Positions 11,775 through 23,796 of a stretch of DNA of 64,000 nucleotides are shown here, in pieces. The stretch spans positions 7,006,001-7,070,000 of the forward strand of contig OZ234504.1 of assembly GCA_965153455.1 (NCBI GenBank), read 5' to 3'. The position numbers were made by a program, and so were the translations under genes. How positions within the stretch are numbered: position 1 is the stretch's first letter; each line of letters opens with the position of its first letter. Origin of the DNA: Sphagnum compactum (lineage: Eukaryota; Bryophyta; Sphagnopsida; Sphagnales). The notes under the pieces are model-generated. The model saw nothing but the letters and a program-made list of their open reading frames with translations, ran no database searches and was not told the origin of the DNA.

Positions 11775-12505
11775 AATTAATTGATTCTCAGAATGTTGGT
11801 TTTCATAAATTTGAGATTAGTCGGTTTTCATTTGGCAGTTCTCACAAATTGATTATTACTTCTTTTTCCAAAAAAAAAACATCATAACCAAAATTACGAA
11901 AAATTATTTTATTCTTATTCTAAAAAATTAAAAAATCATAAGCAATGTTACAATTTATTGTTTTTAAAATCAACAATTTATTTATTCAATTTTCATACTT
12001 CAACAACTTCATCCCTTTCAAAATCACTTTCAAAATTGCTTTCTCCTCTTTTGAATCTATATCCCTCTCAAAGGATTCTATTAAGTTAGATGGAGATTTA
12101 CATCCTATTTTAAGGTCATTAAGCTAGTTTTTGTTGACAAATATCAACTTCCCTAAATTTTTAGTTTGTAAACGACATCTTCTAAGGTTAGTAAGTATTC
12201 CAACTAAGGAAAACATTCCTTTTTGTTTCAATTTGCAATCCAACAATGCCAAAAATCTAGTGAGTTAAAAAACCAATAGTAGGAAACATTGCTTCATGCT
12301 TCTCCAACCATTGAAGCGGACATTTAATGTATTTAACATCTAATTGGTATTGTCTAAATTTAGCTACTCCCTCTGATTAAGCTTTTCTATTGGTACCTAA
12401 TTTTCACTAGAGTGTTTAATTTTCTTGGCCGAATTCCAATTTTTAACACAAGCTTTATTCCATTCTTGTCTTCCTTCCAAAATTTCTTGAGCCAAGTGAT
12501 GCAAC
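11775..12505 (-). pseudogene. hAT transposase 3' fragment, copy B (inverted)
   Basis: On the minus strand this is a near-identical copy of 4460-5130. It carries the same C-terminal coding remnant and the same flank ending in ATGAAAACCAACATTCTGA. Copies A and B share the in-frame TAG before ATTTTTGGCATT and the TAG before GTACCAATAGAA. A second TAG at the CTTATTAAG position in A is AAG in B. The transposase 5' half is absent here. Confidence 0.75.
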
Positions 12506-12529
12506 TTTGAAGTGCACACCCCCATCCAC

Positions 12530-14225
12530 CTAGCAAATTAATTGAAGGATCGAAATATATGCTCATAGTTCATGGCTTTGCCATTAATCTAGGCCAAAAA
12601 TGGAAAAAAAACATAGATAATTTATTTTAGGCCAAAAAAATGGCAAAAATCACAAATAATTTATCTTTGTTGTAGCCAATGAGGTGAAGCAGCATGCACC
12701 CAGGGTGCCCAAGTTTTTTTTTTCCTTTTTTGGGAAGGTGCGGTGTTGGATTTTTGTTGTTTCCAATGGGTTCCATGAAGTTCCCAATGTGTTCCTCAAC
12801 ATGTTTTCAATAACTACTTACTTTATCCCACATCCTTTGCCTTAAGTTCTACTCTTATAACCTTTATAACCAGCCCAACGGAGGAAACTACAACATACCC
12901 TCGCCTATGGTCAGTTTCGTCATTAAATAATCTTTAAAATCATAAAATAAAAATTTCTAAAATGTTCAGATGGAGATCGCGAAATTTGTGAACGCAATAA
13001 AGTTACCTTACTCTAAGGTTAGTTTCCTCATTAAATAATGAAATGAAATTTTGAGAGAATATGAAGTTGACATGTTGAAAATCGTCATAATTATCATAGA
13101 TTACATTTTGAATAATTTCACTACTCATATCACAATATTATAATAGATGATGGAGAAATATAATTCAAGATTTTAAAAATGAATTCATTTTTTGAAAAAA
13201 TTAATTATTCGTTTTGTTGGAAATAGGGTGTAGTCTAGTGATAACAGTATAAAGAGAAAAGACTTAGGTTCAAACTCAGAAATGCACCAATTTTAGTGCA
13301 ATTTTGAGCTTCGACGCTAGTTTCTATTTTGTGTGCTTCATCAAAGGTTCTTCAAGTGTGAACTAAGGGAGTTGAGAAAGCCATGTGCTGAGAACAATCT
13401 TAACGTGTGAGTTGAGGGAGCCAAGAAAGATGAACGCTTAGAGATGAGTCAAACAGTCGAGGGAGCCAAGAAAGATGGGTTCAATTTTGTGTTCATCACA
13501 ATGTGAGTGTTTTGTGAGTCAAAATTGTTTCTCCCCTTGTTTTTAATTTGGTTGCTTTGAATTTGGTGGCCTTTCCCTCCCCCTCCTGATGTTTTTGTTG
13601 AATTTGGGGTCACTAAATTAAAAAAAAGACCTTTGAAAAATATGTTTACAATTTCTTAGAAAATTTCAAAAAGATCTATGAGTAGTTCTTAAAAAGAACC
13701 TTGAGAAGTAAGCTTATAAATTTTTAAAAGATATAAAATTAGTAAAAGTTTCTATAAATTGTTTTTAAAAAAATAATTGATAGTTTTTCTTAAAATAATA
13801 GTTAGAAGAAACTTTTAAAAAAGAATCGTTGATAAAAAAAATCTAAAAGATGTGATTGCCAAAAATCTCTAAAAGGTTATATAGTAAAAACTTTTAGAAA
13901 ATTATTTGATGGAATTCTTGAAAAGGTTGATGAGTTTTAGAAGATTCTATTAAATAATATAAGAAAAAATTAAGAAGGCATCATTTTTCAATTTTATTAA
14001 TGTGAGTTGTGGCCTTATTTTTTATTCATGTCATGTTTAATTTGCTTTATGTATTGTTCAAATAATAAATTCATCTAGTTCTTGTTCATTGTTGAATCCT
14101 TTGCTTGTCAAGTTCATATAATATTTTTCAAGTTATGTTTTTTTTTTTTAATGTTTGACACCTTCCTTTTATTTGAGGTTTTTATTAGACTTTAACCCCT
14201 TAAACCTTAAGCCATGCATTTATTT
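12530..14225. other. AT-rich intergenic stretch with one tRNA-like promoter pair
   Basis: No gene is seen. At 13230-13278 an A-box-like word (TAGTCTAGTGATAA) and a B-box-like word (GGTTCAAACTC) are about 36 bases apart, as in tRNA-derived SINEs. No SINE tail or target duplication was identified. Confidence 0.3.
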
Positions 14226-14234
14226 TGAATTATA

Positions 14235-14820
14235 GACCTTGTCACGGGCATGAAAAACTATAAGAATAGGAATTAAACCAAGGACATGGCAAGGAAAACA
14301 AATCACAAGAAATGCAAGCCTAAGTATAATCTAAGACTGAAAACACAATAACACAAGGCAAAAACACAATATATGCTAGAAGATGATTCAAACATAACTT
14401 TATTTTGATAACATATAAAAACAAAGGTTATGATTGAAAAATGTACCCAAAATTAATGTTGAATAAACTAAAGGTAATGAAAGGTCTTACCTTTATTTAT
14501 AACCCATTGGGGACCTAGCTCAAAGAAGTTTCCATAGAGGCTTCCATGTGTGCATTAATTAAGGAAGCTTCTCAATTAATAATGAACTAAAAGTCAACTA
14601 AAACTAAACTAAGGATTAATTTAGATTATACCCCATTAGGGACTTAATTCAAGAAAATCTCCATAGAGGCTTCCATGTTTGCATCGACCAAGGAAACTAA
14701 TAGTGAACTAGGAGTTAACTGAAAGATAACGATGATGCAAATAATGATGTAGGTGACTATGTTGGTGCAAACGATGATGCATATGATTATGTTGGTGCAC
14801 GCGATGATGCAAATGAAAGG
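14235..14820. repeat. LTR-family relative (solo or truncated)
   Basis: The block begins TGTCACGGGCATGAAAAAC and contains TTTATAACCCATTGGGGACC and the GCTTCCATGTGTGCAT word. These are the same order of landmarks as the LTR-like segments at 52149-52475 and 53291-53620. A 33-bp repeat with GATGATGCAAATG/GTTGGTGCA words lies at 14735-14815. The far boundary is uncertain. Confidence 0.5.
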
Positions 14821-15029
14821 TGATGGTGGTGTTTATAACAAACCTTATCCCCCTTTTTAGATTTTGTTTCCACAAACTTTTATGGATTTATGTCTTTGGA
14901 TTATGTTTTCACAAACTAATTTTTTTGGATTATTTTTTAGATTTTATTTTGACAAACTTCTCTGGACTTATGTTTTTCCCAAAAGAAAAATTTAGGTTTT
15001 TATTCAATAACTTTTATATCTAGATTTTA

Positions 15030-18000
15030 AAATGGAAGATTTTGATGTTGATCCATGTTCATGAATATTTAAAATAACAAATGTGAATTAGTAATGAGAA
15101 ACATGTTTACAAAGTTGCTTTGGAAAGATAAAATTGAAAGGTGCATTCATTGTATTATGGAATTAATCATTTTGTGATTCTATGTAACTAATTGTCATTT
15201 GTGACTAAATTAGTCATGCTTGTAATTACAGAATTGACACCTTATATTTTTCAAGCTCTATGATTATCTTTACAACTAATATGCAATTATTGGTGTACAT
15301 GTGGGCTAGTATAATTAGTATACCCATTTTATGTCTAGGGTAATATATTTATGTTATCAAAGCCTAAATTAGTATAGAAAAATATTTAGTTAAATTAAAT
15401 TAAGCAATATTATAATAATAAATTCACTATTAACTATTATAGGTGATAATCATTGTTAACAATAACAACAAAAATTATTATTATTATTCTCATTGCTATA
15501 TTATTATTATTATAACCTATTAGCTAAATTATTATTTATAATAATAAGGATAGGTATAAGGTAATAGTTGCAATTAGGTTGTAACTAGGTTGGTCACGTT
15601 TGCAATTATAATGTTTAACCCAAATATTTGTCTTTCATTCTTCTAGTGTAAATATATAAAAGGTTCACTAAAAGTATTAAAAAAATTTGTCATTCAATGA
15701 ATGAACCAATCAAAGAGGTTTGATTCTAAAGGTTAAACCCAAAATAAAATAAAATAATTTCAAACCTACCTATTTAACATAGGCCTACCCTACCTACTTA
15801 GGCCTTACCTTACCTATTTAAGCACCATGTGTCAACATGCTATCAACTTTAAATTGAATGATCTAGAATTAAATAATCAATTAAAATAATGAGTATCAAA
15901 ATGGGCTTAAAATTACCATGTGTTGCCAAATAATTGTCCATATTACAAATGGATGAAAATGTATAATGATATCCTATATACATGTGAAGTATAATTTATG
16001 TTGCATGCAACTGCATGTTGACTGCAACTTGTCTAAAACAATTATGCAATTTCAATTGCATGTGTTGTTTTTGATTAATTTTTAGCTGCAAATGTTATTT
16101 ACAAAACCTTGATCTTTTTTTTGTGATTGTGGATTTTGCCCACTTAAATTGCATGGCCATCTTTAACCATCACCATTTCATGTTTTATAATCGGAAAAGG
16201 AAAATTGTGAGACAATTTATCCTTGGGTTCGAAAGTTGCATACCATGATTACAAGGTTCAATTCTTGGATTTCACTTTTCAAGAGGAGAGCTTGGAAAAC
16301 AAGTTATAAGATACTTTGAAAGAATTGAAAATAAGAACAACAAATGAATGCAAAGTAGATAGAGCTATGTTCCAAAGTGATTGGGTTTTAACACAACTAA
16401 AAACAACAAATGGTGACACAATAAGGCAGTAGCCAATGATAAACAATATGAGTCCTAGTTCCCACTATTATCCTAAACCTAGCTTAGGCCCTAGCCTTAG
16501 GTCACAATTTGATGGGTCACTAGGGTCATCATTGGTGCTTGTTGTCACGTCCATAAATATTCCATTGGATAGGCCAATGACCAAAATTGACATGGTAATG
16601 TCACAAACCAAAAGCCTTACCACCATTGCCAACAAATTTGAAAGTTTTGTGAATGATTGGGAGGCTTTGTTAGGGGCAAAAATAGATATAAGCATAGAAA
16701 AGAAAAATGCTTTCAATACATGAGGTTTGAGGGTAGTTAGAGACTGTGAAGTGATTTCAGATACAAAATTCAACGTATTGCTAGTAATTAACATCTTAGC
16801 CATGTTTTATTGGGTCATCCAAATGTTTATTAATATTTCAAATGTGAAGTCCTAGTGATGCATGTGTAGGAAGTTAATTAGTAGTGCAACTATTTTGAGC
16901 AAATGATTAATTGTTTTTTAGTGGAATCAAAATGTTTCATCAACATTCTAATGCCCCATTTCACCTTAACCTTGAAACTTGCATGCATTTTGTTATAGGT
17001 CAATCAAGTAAGAAGAAAAATGAAAAACCTTACATTTTAAAACTTTAAAACCTAACCAAATCACTTAGCCTTAAACCCTAACCCTAAAAAAAAACTTTAA
17101 TACCTAATATTAAAACCTAACCCAAAAGTCTTAATCTTAACCCTAATCACATGACCTTAAAAAATAAATATTTGCGTGCATCTTGTTGAATGCCCTAATT
17201 GCATCCATACTAGTTTTAAGCATCAATTCATACTTCTCAATTTGAAGCATTATGAAGATATTTTCACCCATGTAGCTAGTGTCATTTGATAAGTATTCAA
17301 AATATTCATCTTTGTGGACAAAAAATTGATGCTAGTTTTTGTGGATGTTCAGTTGGTGGATGATACTAATATCATGGTATGGCCTTGCATACCTGAGAGT
17401 TCAAATATATGAATAACCCTTAGTGGTCCACTACTAGTTTCTTCATGCAACATATGTTTTTTCACCCATTAAATTAGATTTAATGGGTCAAATTATTTTA
17501 GGACTTATGGATTTTGATAATCGTCCCATGAATAAACTCAATCTAATCTTGAAACTATGGAAGTTGTGTAGTTAAGATCCGTCACTCTTCAATAGTTGGC
17601 CACTAGATTTCATCAAAAGTGACAAAATTGATAAAAATTCAAAAAAAATACCATCAAAATTTGTGAATTCTTGCTCCAATTCCACATAAAGGCATCATAT
17701 TTAATAACATTGTTATGCTTCATGTACAAGATGCGCTGAACCAATGGTGTTTGGAGGCCAACTTGGCCTATCACTTAAAAAAAAAGAAAAAAGAAAAGGA
17801 TGTGGCTGCCTTGTGGAGCTCGCCCTAAGTTCAACCTAATCCAAAGTGGGTAAACCTTGGTAAACCCTAGCACCCAAAAAATGGGCTCCCAAACCTTTCT
17901 CCGAAAAAAAGTCAAAAAATTATTATTTTGGACAACCACCCCCTCCAATCCTATCCTATCCCATTCCATTCCCCAAGAGCTAGCCCACCCACCCACCTGG

Positions 18001-18440
18001 AAGAAAAAAAAGAACCCGAAAAGGCAAAAATAATTTGAACTTTGGGGGTCCCCAAACAAAAGAAATAAATAAATAAATTAGTATGTGCACACTCCATCGG
18101 AGTTCCCTTTCTTTCAAACTGCATCCTCCATTCAAGCGTTTGTGTGGCGACTTTTGAAAGCCTTGTTGAAAGCAGCTCTATAGTAGAGATGTACTTGAAT
18201 TACAGTGGAAGGAAGGAAGTCCCCCCAAGAATGGACTGCTGATCCTGTGGAGAAAAACAAGCACAAAAAGAGCTAGCAGCCAAAAACACCTTCATCATAA
18301 TTACAGCAAAAGGGCAGCCTGGCTTGCAGACCAGACTTGAACTTCACAAACAAAGTACCTTTGTATGCACTGCAGGAATGTGCCTATAAGCACCATTCCA
18401 CCACAACAGGATCAAAATTTCTAAAGTCTGTTTTATTATT
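15030..18440. other. AT-rich intergenic stretch, no gene recognised
   Basis: This holds (AAT/TAT)-rich sequence near 15400-15560, repeated ACCTACC/TAGGCCTA words near 15770-15830, and telomere-like CCCTAA words at 17071-17086. A frame at 16436-16723 is open on the plus strand and largely open on the minus strand (16468-16803). It encodes no family I recognise and has no supporting context. Confidence 0.4.
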
Positions 18441-18660
18441 TATATATAACTCAACAATGTAGTTACATTATTATATTTATAAATATTTATATTATTGTTA
18501 ATTTCATCAAGTTCAACGTATACCATGTTGACACATGTCATTACATAGGTTAGGTTTTAAAATTTAATTTAGGTTGTTGAGTTGATCAACTATTGTGTCT
18601 ACCTAAGCTCACTTCGTAAACACCTAACTTAGGTTGGTTACATAGGTCGGGAATTATAAA
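18440..18660. repeat. Dispersed repeat with GACACATGTCA and TAGGTTAGG words
   Basis: The order of ATATTTATAAATA-type sequence, AATTTCATCAAGTTCAACGTA, GACACATGTCATTAC and TAGGTTAGGTT recurs in diverged form at about 55900-56060, inside the CACTA element. Related words appear inverted near 15770-15840. The element type is unknown. Confidence 0.45.
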
Positions 18661-18956
18661 TAAATAAATAAATAATGGTAAAACACTCAGCAAGGGAACA
18701 AGAGAAAAAAAAAGAAAGGATCAAAGTTCAAACAAAAGATCACACCCAAAAGTGCAGAACCCACAATAGGGAGCCCTAAAAAGAAAAAAACATTAAACCT
18801 AAGACTTAACCCCATCCCCAGGAACATGAAGTACGTTGTGCAAAGAGATGGGCGAAAAACCTGGAAGGACACCAAGCCTAGAAGAGGTCTCTCCTGCTGC
18901 CACAACCGCACGATGCAAGATAGTGGCAGCCTGAACTTTCTGAAAAGCCACTGACA

Positions 18957-20340
18957 CCCTCTCTCTCTCTCTCTCTTTAAAAATGCCTCTGTTGTTGTTT
19001 TAAGGGTTTAGCTACTTGGGTTTCTTCTTCCTTACCCTCTTTGTCAGGTTCTTGCCCCTGATTTTTTTCCAACAAATTTGGTCTTTTTTTGCATAAAGAA
19101 AATTGAAGGTTTTTTGGGAAATTCTTTTTTCCTAGTGTGAATTCAACTAATCTTTTGATTGTTTTTTTGGGAGGGAGGGGGGGGGAGGGAATTCGCCAAA
19201 TTTTTGACATCACAAACTTGGAAAAAACCCTGGGTCTCGCCATTTTTGTAACATAACAAATAGAGTTTTAAAAAACTAAAAAAATGATGTAGCTTTCTCA
19301 GCTCATGTTTTCCGTATTTGCAGGGTTGTGGCAAAGGAACATAGACATTCCCAATAGCCTAAATTAATTGAAAAGCCATCACAAATATGGGCTCAGTGGC
19401 TCGCCTCTCTGCACCTTACTGCAGATTGAGAGTAATTACAAGTGTTTGTGTGGGTATTAGAAATTTGGCTATAGACCATATATGAAAGTAAAAAACTAAA
19501 AACAATTTAAGAATCCTTTCATATTTTGGCTACTACTTGCTGGAACATGTTGTAAAAAAACCGGTGATTAAGTTTTTTTTTTTTTTGAAACCTGGCTAAT
19601 TAGGGTTTTTTTTTTCACAAAAAATCTTTTGGATGTGTTGAAATCATACCTTTTTAGGTCAAAACATGCAAAATTTTTGCCTAAAAGAACGGTGCCAAGA
19701 TGTTGAAACAGCACCATCAGTTTTTTTTCCCCAATTTCTTGATCTCACAAAAGTGAGATCATAATTTTTGCTGAAAGAACACATGCTACCACCCTACACT
19801 GAAGAAACATGTTTTGTTCAAGTACAGAATTTTGATGAGTGTTTTCTTTTCCGGACAACTTCTTGGCAAATTTTCACTTATTAATTTATGTGACATCTAC
19901 CTCCATAAAGGAAACCAGTCTGAAAAAATCCACCTAAAGCACCACCCCCCACCACAAGCTTCTAAACTACAATCACCCTAAACTAACTCTACATGGATGG
20001 AGGAGATAATAACATCAGGATCTCCAGCATTTTCATGAATGCTTATTATTTCAAGGTAAGTTTATTGGATATTCAAAAATCATCACATTTTTTTTTCTCT
20101 TTTGTATTAATGGGTCTAGTACCTACTCCCCTTATGGGGATGCTTAAATCTTTTTTATTTATTAGTTACATATTTATTTGTTTGTTGAGGGAGGGGGGGT
20201 GAACAAAATCTAGTGCAACCCCTTTCTTTATCCAGACGTGAAGTCGGTTTCCTATGTCAATCAAGTAGAGTCCACAAAGACTAAAATTGTACAAAGAAGA
20301 TAGAGAGACCAAGGAAAAATTGAACCTGGGTTACCCAAGC
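18957..20340. other. Intergenic with simple repeats, no gene seen
   Basis: There is a CT dinucleotide run at 18959-18976 and a G-rich block at 19169-19188 (GGGAGGGAGGGG type, which could form a quadruplex on the plus strand). The open frames here, such as 18977-19243 (-), are low-complexity and unsupported. Confidence 0.4.
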
Positions 20341-20343
20341 CAA

Positions 20344-20355
20344 TCTTTGATGCCA
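20344..20355 (-). other. Primer-binding-like site next to LTR-like repeat
   Basis: On the minus strand the sequence TGGCATCAAAGA follows the LTR-like repeat at 20362-20700. It matches 9 of 12 bases of TGGTATCAGAGC, the initiator-methionine-tRNA primer site common in plant Copia-like elements. The spacing is right for a 5' LTR read on the minus strand. Suggestive only. Confidence 0.35.
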
Positions 20356-20361
20356 TTAAAA

Positions 20362-20700
20362 CAAGGGGTGTGTCACACTGTAGCCTTCCCATTTACATTA
20401 AAAAGTTTAAGTATCTTAAGGCAAAAGAATTAGAATTTTGGAAACTCAAATATTTCACCATGCAAAAATATAATCTTTAAAAAAAATCCTCTAAAAGAAA
20501 ACCAAAATCCTTCAAGATATTATAACTCTATAACTAATCTCAAATTTCAACATAAGCCAAAATATCATTTTTCAAAAATCCTCATGCAAAATTAGACCTA
20601 TTATTTATTATTACCTAGGGGTCAAAATCCTTTAAGCTACTATAACTCTATAATGAAACTAAACACAATATCCTTCTTGCCTTGGTAGGCAATGCCAACA
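20362..20700 (-). repeat. LTR-like dispersed repeat, copy 2
   Basis: This is the reverse-complement partner of 9571-9892. On the minus strand it begins TGTTGGCATTGCCTACC and ends in GTGTGACACACCCCTTG. A primer-binding-like site follows at 20344-20355, so this copy may be a 5' LTR whose internal region has decayed. No coding part was recognised downstream on the minus strand. Confidence 0.6.
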
Positions 20701-21234
20701 AGAGTTTATGCTTCATGAAAGGTAGGCTAGTCATCAGAAGTGTACTGCTTTCAAGATTTGTTATTTGAGGGCGAAAGAGATTGATGTTGCCAAATTCCAA
20801 TACGGCAAAATTCAGCAACATGGATTTGAGGAAAAAATAAATTATTTTGGCACAAATTTGGCCAACTTGAGTGAAGGGTTAGAGTAAGCAGAAAGAGGGG
20901 TGGGCACTGTTTTCTCATCACTGGGCAAAAGCTTTTGGAGCTTTTGGTTGTCTTTTTTGTTTTGTTTGGTTTATTTGGGTTCTTCTTGTTGGGCCGGCAA
21001 TGCAGCCTGTCCGGTAGAACCCTGCCTACCAGCCCGTCAGCCCACCTGTTCTGTTATGTGTAGGGCCCAGCGTTTGTTTTACTGGCGAATTTTCGCCAAA
21101 TTTCAACCTCAAAAATAGGAAAATTTCCGTCTATGTTACACAGGATTTTTCATGGAAAAAAACAAGACCCAAAGTGCCAGATTTCGAAGGGAAATTTTCT
21201 TTTTCCAAATCGCCAGAATTGAATGATAAGTTCC

Positions 21235-21262
21235 AGGTAGGTAGGTAGGTAGGTAGGTACCA
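21235..21262 (+). repeat. (GTAG)n microsatellite
   Basis: About six perfect GTAG units lie upstream of the GALT29A-like gene in a GC-richer region that runs from about 20880 to the gene. Confidence 0.85.
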
Positions 21263-21359
21263 CGAAGTTAAAAGGATTTGACTTTTTTTTAAAGAAAAAA
21301 CTTTCCATATGTAGTATATAGCCAAATTTGGCTAAATGATTTTCTGGATGATAGCCACT

Positions 21360-22323
21360 TGGACTAAAAGAATGAAACCCTGGTAGGGCCGGTGTACTGC
21401 AACAACACCGAAGGCCCGCCGGAAAGAGTTTCGCGGGCAACGGAAGCAGCTACAGCGGAAGCGCTTCCAGAATCCCGACTACCTAGGCTCCAGCCAGCCT
21501 CCTTGTTTCTTCTCGACGTTTGCGTCTTGCCTTCCTTCCCGTGCACCTCCAGCAGCAGCAGCAGTCAGGCTGAATAATAACAGCAATCGCACGTTTATGA
21601 GAATCATCGCGCGTTTTAGTCTCTCCTCATCTGTCTTTCGAATGAACAAGTTTGATTCACACTGCAAGACGAGCTGGTGGTGGTGAGGAATCCAACTTGG
21701 TAGACGGCCCTGTGCAATATTAGCTGTGGTTTGTTTTGTTGTTGATGTTTTGGATAAATTATTATGTGGGTGCTCCGAAGATTTGCACGTTAGTGACTTT
21801 CTGTAGAGGGATCCGGTGAAAGAAAGACGGATGCAGCGGATGCGAGACTGCCGGGCTGACCAAGGAGATCAGGGAGAAATCAACGCAGCAGTAGCAGTTT
21901 GGGGAGGATGGCGAATCATCGCAAGTGCTGCTGCAGTATTGGAGGAGATCGGAATCTAAGTGGAGTGGGATGGATCACAGGTAGTGCTTGTAGCGCTAGA
22001 GAAGTGGAAGAAGTAGAAGAAGATATATTCATCTTCCAATGCACAATTCAACCGGCAGCTCTTTCATGTCAATGGGCCGAAAGGAAATTTGCGTTTTTCA
22101 GGAGCTGCTGGCCGACCAATATGTTGTGCAGAGATGGAGTGTGATGAGATGCAGTGATGCTGCTACTTGCAACGGATTCTGTGGGCGAGTCGAAGATTCA
22201 GCTGCTGCAGCCGGTATTCCAGGGCCTTGAGAATTTGCACGTGTGGCAAGTATCGGGGCGGCGTAGTTGGCTGAGGCTTGAACAAGAGAGCAAGAGTGAG
22301 GGACGAGCCGCAGCTCAGACATC
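21360..22323 (+). promoter_or_regulatory. GC-rich upstream region and probable 5' leader with several upstream ATGs
   Basis: GC content rises clearly from about 21360 to the GALT29A-like start. Upstream ATGs open short frames, for example at 21899 and 22039, and another short frame opens with TTG/ATG near 22154; the last overlaps the main start in another frame. If they are within the mRNA they could reduce translation. The transcription start is not visible, and a 5'UTR intron cannot be excluded. Confidence 0.4.
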
Positions 22324-23745
22324 ATGGGAATATTGGGAACTGCAGCCGGAAGAGCGAAGCAGGAGTTGCTGCCTAGTACTATTGCATCATCACCAGTCAT
22401 GTTCAGCTGTGAGATATCGTTACGCGTTCGCGTTTTCTTGCTCACCATATTCCTGATATTTATTACAGCTTTGTCAATCTTATGTTCGCAGCTGCTGGTA
22501 GTGTCGCAGTCGTCGTCGACCTCTGCTGCGGCGATTGATTACTGGGCGATGACAACAGCATTTTACACAACAATAAACACGCCGGACGACAAATCTTCTT
22601 CACTGAACAGCGAGACAACTACAAGATTCTTGAGTGAAATTGCAGCGATAGATCCATCTGAGAGGCTGATGCGGCAGCAGACACTGGATCTGCTAGCTGC
22701 ACAGATTCCCAGCGAATATGACAAGAGGCAACTCTATGTGAGTACCATGGATCCGCAATACAATTTCCGAGTGCAGTTGGCACAAATCTCGACTTCAAGG
22801 TACATTCCCTTCTGGCCTCAGTTCAAGAGACTGTTGAGAACATGGGCTGAAACCAAGTCCAGGAGCGTTGATCCACAACAGGTGATGCACAGTTTGGTCT
22901 CGCAGATCCAAGCACCCATCCGCCGTCACTACCAGCAACAGCAGCTGGACTCGGGTACTAGAGAACTAGAGAAGCAGCAGCCCAGCAGGCTGAATCAGAC
23001 GACACAGATGATCAGCAGGTACCGGAACTGCGCTGTGGTGGGGAACAGTGGAATTCTGCTACAACAGTCTTACGGAAGCGCGATCGACGCTCACGAGATG
23101 GTGATGCGCTTGAACAACGCACGAACTGTGGGGTTTGAGAAGTTTGTGGGATCAAAGACGACGATTTCTTTCTTGAATAGCAACATTTTCCATCGCTGCT
23201 CCTTTCGGAGCGACTGTTTCTGCCACCCATATGGGGCGAATGTACCCATTGTGCTCTACATCTGTCAGGTGATTCACCTGATGGACATAGCCATGTGTGG
23301 AAACGTACACAAAGCTGCTCCTTTGTTGGTCACAGATCCGCTCTTTGACTCCCTTATTGCCAAGATTGTGAAATGGTACTCTGTGAAGGAGTTCATGCAG
23401 AACACAGGGGAGTCTTTTGCTCGGTGGAACTCGGTTCATGATGGGGAGAATTTCCATTACTCTTCTGGTATGCAAGCTGTGATGCTTGCAATGGGTATTT
23501 GTGAGGAAGTGGACCTGTTTGGCTTTGGTAAAGATGATGGCAGCCAACATCACTACCATACCCGCCAGAAAGAAGAGCTGGGACTTCATGACTATGAAGC
23601 AGAGTATAGAATCTATGAACACCTCAGTTCTCTCAAACAACAACAAAAGCAAGCTCCAAACGACAGCAACTTCGTGGCCACACACAAGTTGCCATTTCTC
23701 AATGGATCAGGATTTGAGCTTCCTCCTTTACATGTCTTTCGATGA
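22324..23745 (+). CDS. GALT29A: GT29 sialyltransferase-like protein, GALT29A-type galactosyltransferase
   Basis: Type II Golgi glycosyltransferase of the plant GT29 family. Arabidopsis GALT29A adds galactose to the beta-1,6/beta-1,3-galactan of arabinogalactan proteins; the same role here is inferred. Seen in the 473-residue product: a short cytosolic head, a membrane anchor at about 36-60, and a Gln/Ser-rich stem. The L sialylmotif starts at NCAVVGNSGILL (235-246) and runs through MRLNNA. The S motif is FHYSSGMQAVMLAMGICEE (377-395), motif III is HYHT (410-413), and the VS motif has H422 and E427. Cys236 and Cys393 are candidates for the family's L-S disulfide. The ATG at 22324 is the first in frame after a TGA at 22297-22299; Met26 is an alternative start closer to the anchor. 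There is no intron within the CDS. The product is about 75 residues longer than the roughly 400 I recall for Arabidopsis, mainly in the N-terminal/stem region. It converges with NOG1 downstream. Confidence 0.92.
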   Translation: MGILGTAAGRAKQELLPSTIASSPVMFSCEISLRVRVFLLTIFLIFITALSILCSQLLVVSQSSSTSAAAIDYWAMTTAFYTTINTPDDKSSSLNSETTTRFLSEIAAIDPSERLMRQQTLDLLAAQIPSEYDKRQLYVSTMDPQYNFRVQLAQISTSRYIPFWPQFKRLLRTWAETKSRSVDPQQVMHSLVSQIQAPIRRHYQQQQLDSGTRELEKQQPSRLNQTTQMISRYRNCAVVGNSGILLQQSYGSAIDAHEMVMRLNNARTVGFEKFVGSKTTISFLNSNIFHRCSFRSDCFCHPYGANVPIVLYICQVIHLMDIAMCGNVHKAAPLLVTDPLFDSLIAKIVKWYSVKEFMQNTGESFARWNSVHDGENFHYSSGMQAVMLAMGICEEVDLFGFGKDDGSQHHYHTRQKEELGLHDYEAEYRIYEHLSSLKQQQKQAPNDSNFVATHKLPFLNGSGFELPPLHVFR

Positions 23746-23796
23746 TTAGATTCAAGGGTGCTTGCAACAAGGTAATACTACCTCTCTCTGCTTACA

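Noticed and set aside
16436-16803. 95- and 111-codon frames on opposite strands
   Set aside because: Both strands are open over the same bases, no family is recognised and no splice or start context supports either.
20900-21118. 72-codon frame with a Cys/Pro-rich segment (CPVEPCLPARQP)
   Set aside because: No downstream exon or family similarity; it probably lies upstream of the GALT29A-like gene's transcription start.
22039-22456. Open frames in other frames just upstream of and overlapping the GALT29A-like start
   Set aside because: They are leader sequence or shadows of the main gene; none has family similarity.
23152-23685. 177-codon minus-strand frame inside the GALT29A-like CDS
   Set aside because: It is antisense to a CDS with all family motifs intact and has no similarity of its own.
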